Assembly: GCA_015233285.1 (NCBI GenBank)
Contig: JADFYA010000235.1
Location: 1-6,063, forward strand
Origin: Deltaproteobacteria bacterium
GTDB lineage: Bacteria > Desulfobacterota > JADFXK01
Length of the DNA: 6,063 bases
Direction: 5' to 3'
How positions within the stretch are numbered: the stretch's first letter is position 1; each line of letters starts with the position of its first letter. Below are positions 5,980 through 6,063 of the stretch, in pieces. The translations under genes were made by a program, and so were the position numbers. The notes under the pieces were generated by a model. The model ran no database searches. It was not told where the DNA came from and was given only the letters and a program-made list of their open reading frames with translations.

Positions 5980-5985
5980 CCTCCC
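5980..5985 (-). promoter_or_regulatory. Strong ribosome binding site deciding the phoU start
   Basis: On the minus strand GGGAGG lies 8 nt before the TTG at 5971 and only 2 nt before the TTG at 5977. This spacing favours the inner TTG. Near-consensus Shine-Dalgarno pairing may compensate for the weak start codon. Confidence 0.6.
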
Positions 5986-6063
5986 GTCAAATCTACGATT
6001 CCAGCCTGACCGACTGAAACAGACAAGAACGCTAAAGCACTCGAAGCTCAACCGGAGCAGACC
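5986..6063. other. Upstream flank of phoU, no feature recognised
   Basis: The 78 bases to the right edge show no recognisable coding segment. On the minus strand one frame reads a nine-residue end SAPVELRVL and then a TAG; it could be the tail of an upstream gene, but it is too short to judge and does not resemble the PstB C-terminus. No promoter or Pho box is evident. Confidence 0.3.

Overview
The window looks like a piece of a Gram-negative, probably anaerobic, bacterial chromosome of roughly 50% GC. I infer a member of the former Deltaproteobacteria (Desulfobacterota, Syntrophobacterales/Desulfobacca-like). The reasons are two consecutive outer-membrane-type lipoproteins, a radical SAM enzyme of a kind common in anaerobes, a Mut7-C protein and PhoU. 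The taxon is inference; no rRNA or other strict marker is present.

Layout. (1) 1-568, minus strand: the N-terminal 189 codons of a tRNA-guanine transglycosylase family protein, cut off by the window start and more archaeal-like than bacterial in its motifs. (2) 569-1040: a 472-base divergent intergenic region with no convincing gene. It holds an imperfect 34-nt inverted repeat (609-642 and 716-749) built from 9-10 nt CAGAT/ATCTG units, two short palindromes, a candidate sigma70-like promoter (894-923) and a nested dyad (908-971). (3) 1041-5216, plus strand: four genes in one direction, namely a radical SAM protein of unknown function, a 625-residue TPR lipoprotein, a LolB-like lipoprotein and a small Mut7-C/zinc-ribbon protein. 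The gaps are 29, 83 and 5 nt, so they may be co-transcribed. (4) 5217-5263: a short convergent gap without an obvious terminator. (5) 5264-5971, minus strand: phoU, starting at a TTG, whose upstream partners would lie beyond the right edge.

How the genes fit together. The TPR lipoprotein followed by a LolB-like lipoprotein recalls the pseudomonad arrangement in which the TPR lipoprotein LbcA (partner of the CtpA protease) is next to lolB. This suggests an envelope role for the middle of the operon. Mut7-C and the radical SAM protein have no obvious link to that role. PhoU is a phosphate-signalling gene read from the other side. I see no phage, IS element, CRISPR, tRNA or rRNA, and no clear novel multi-gene system. 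The most unusual items are the archaeal-like transglycosylase opposite an uncharacterised CX4CX2C radical SAM enzyme, the dispersed-repeat-like element between them, and a Mut7-C protein lacking a usual acidic residue.
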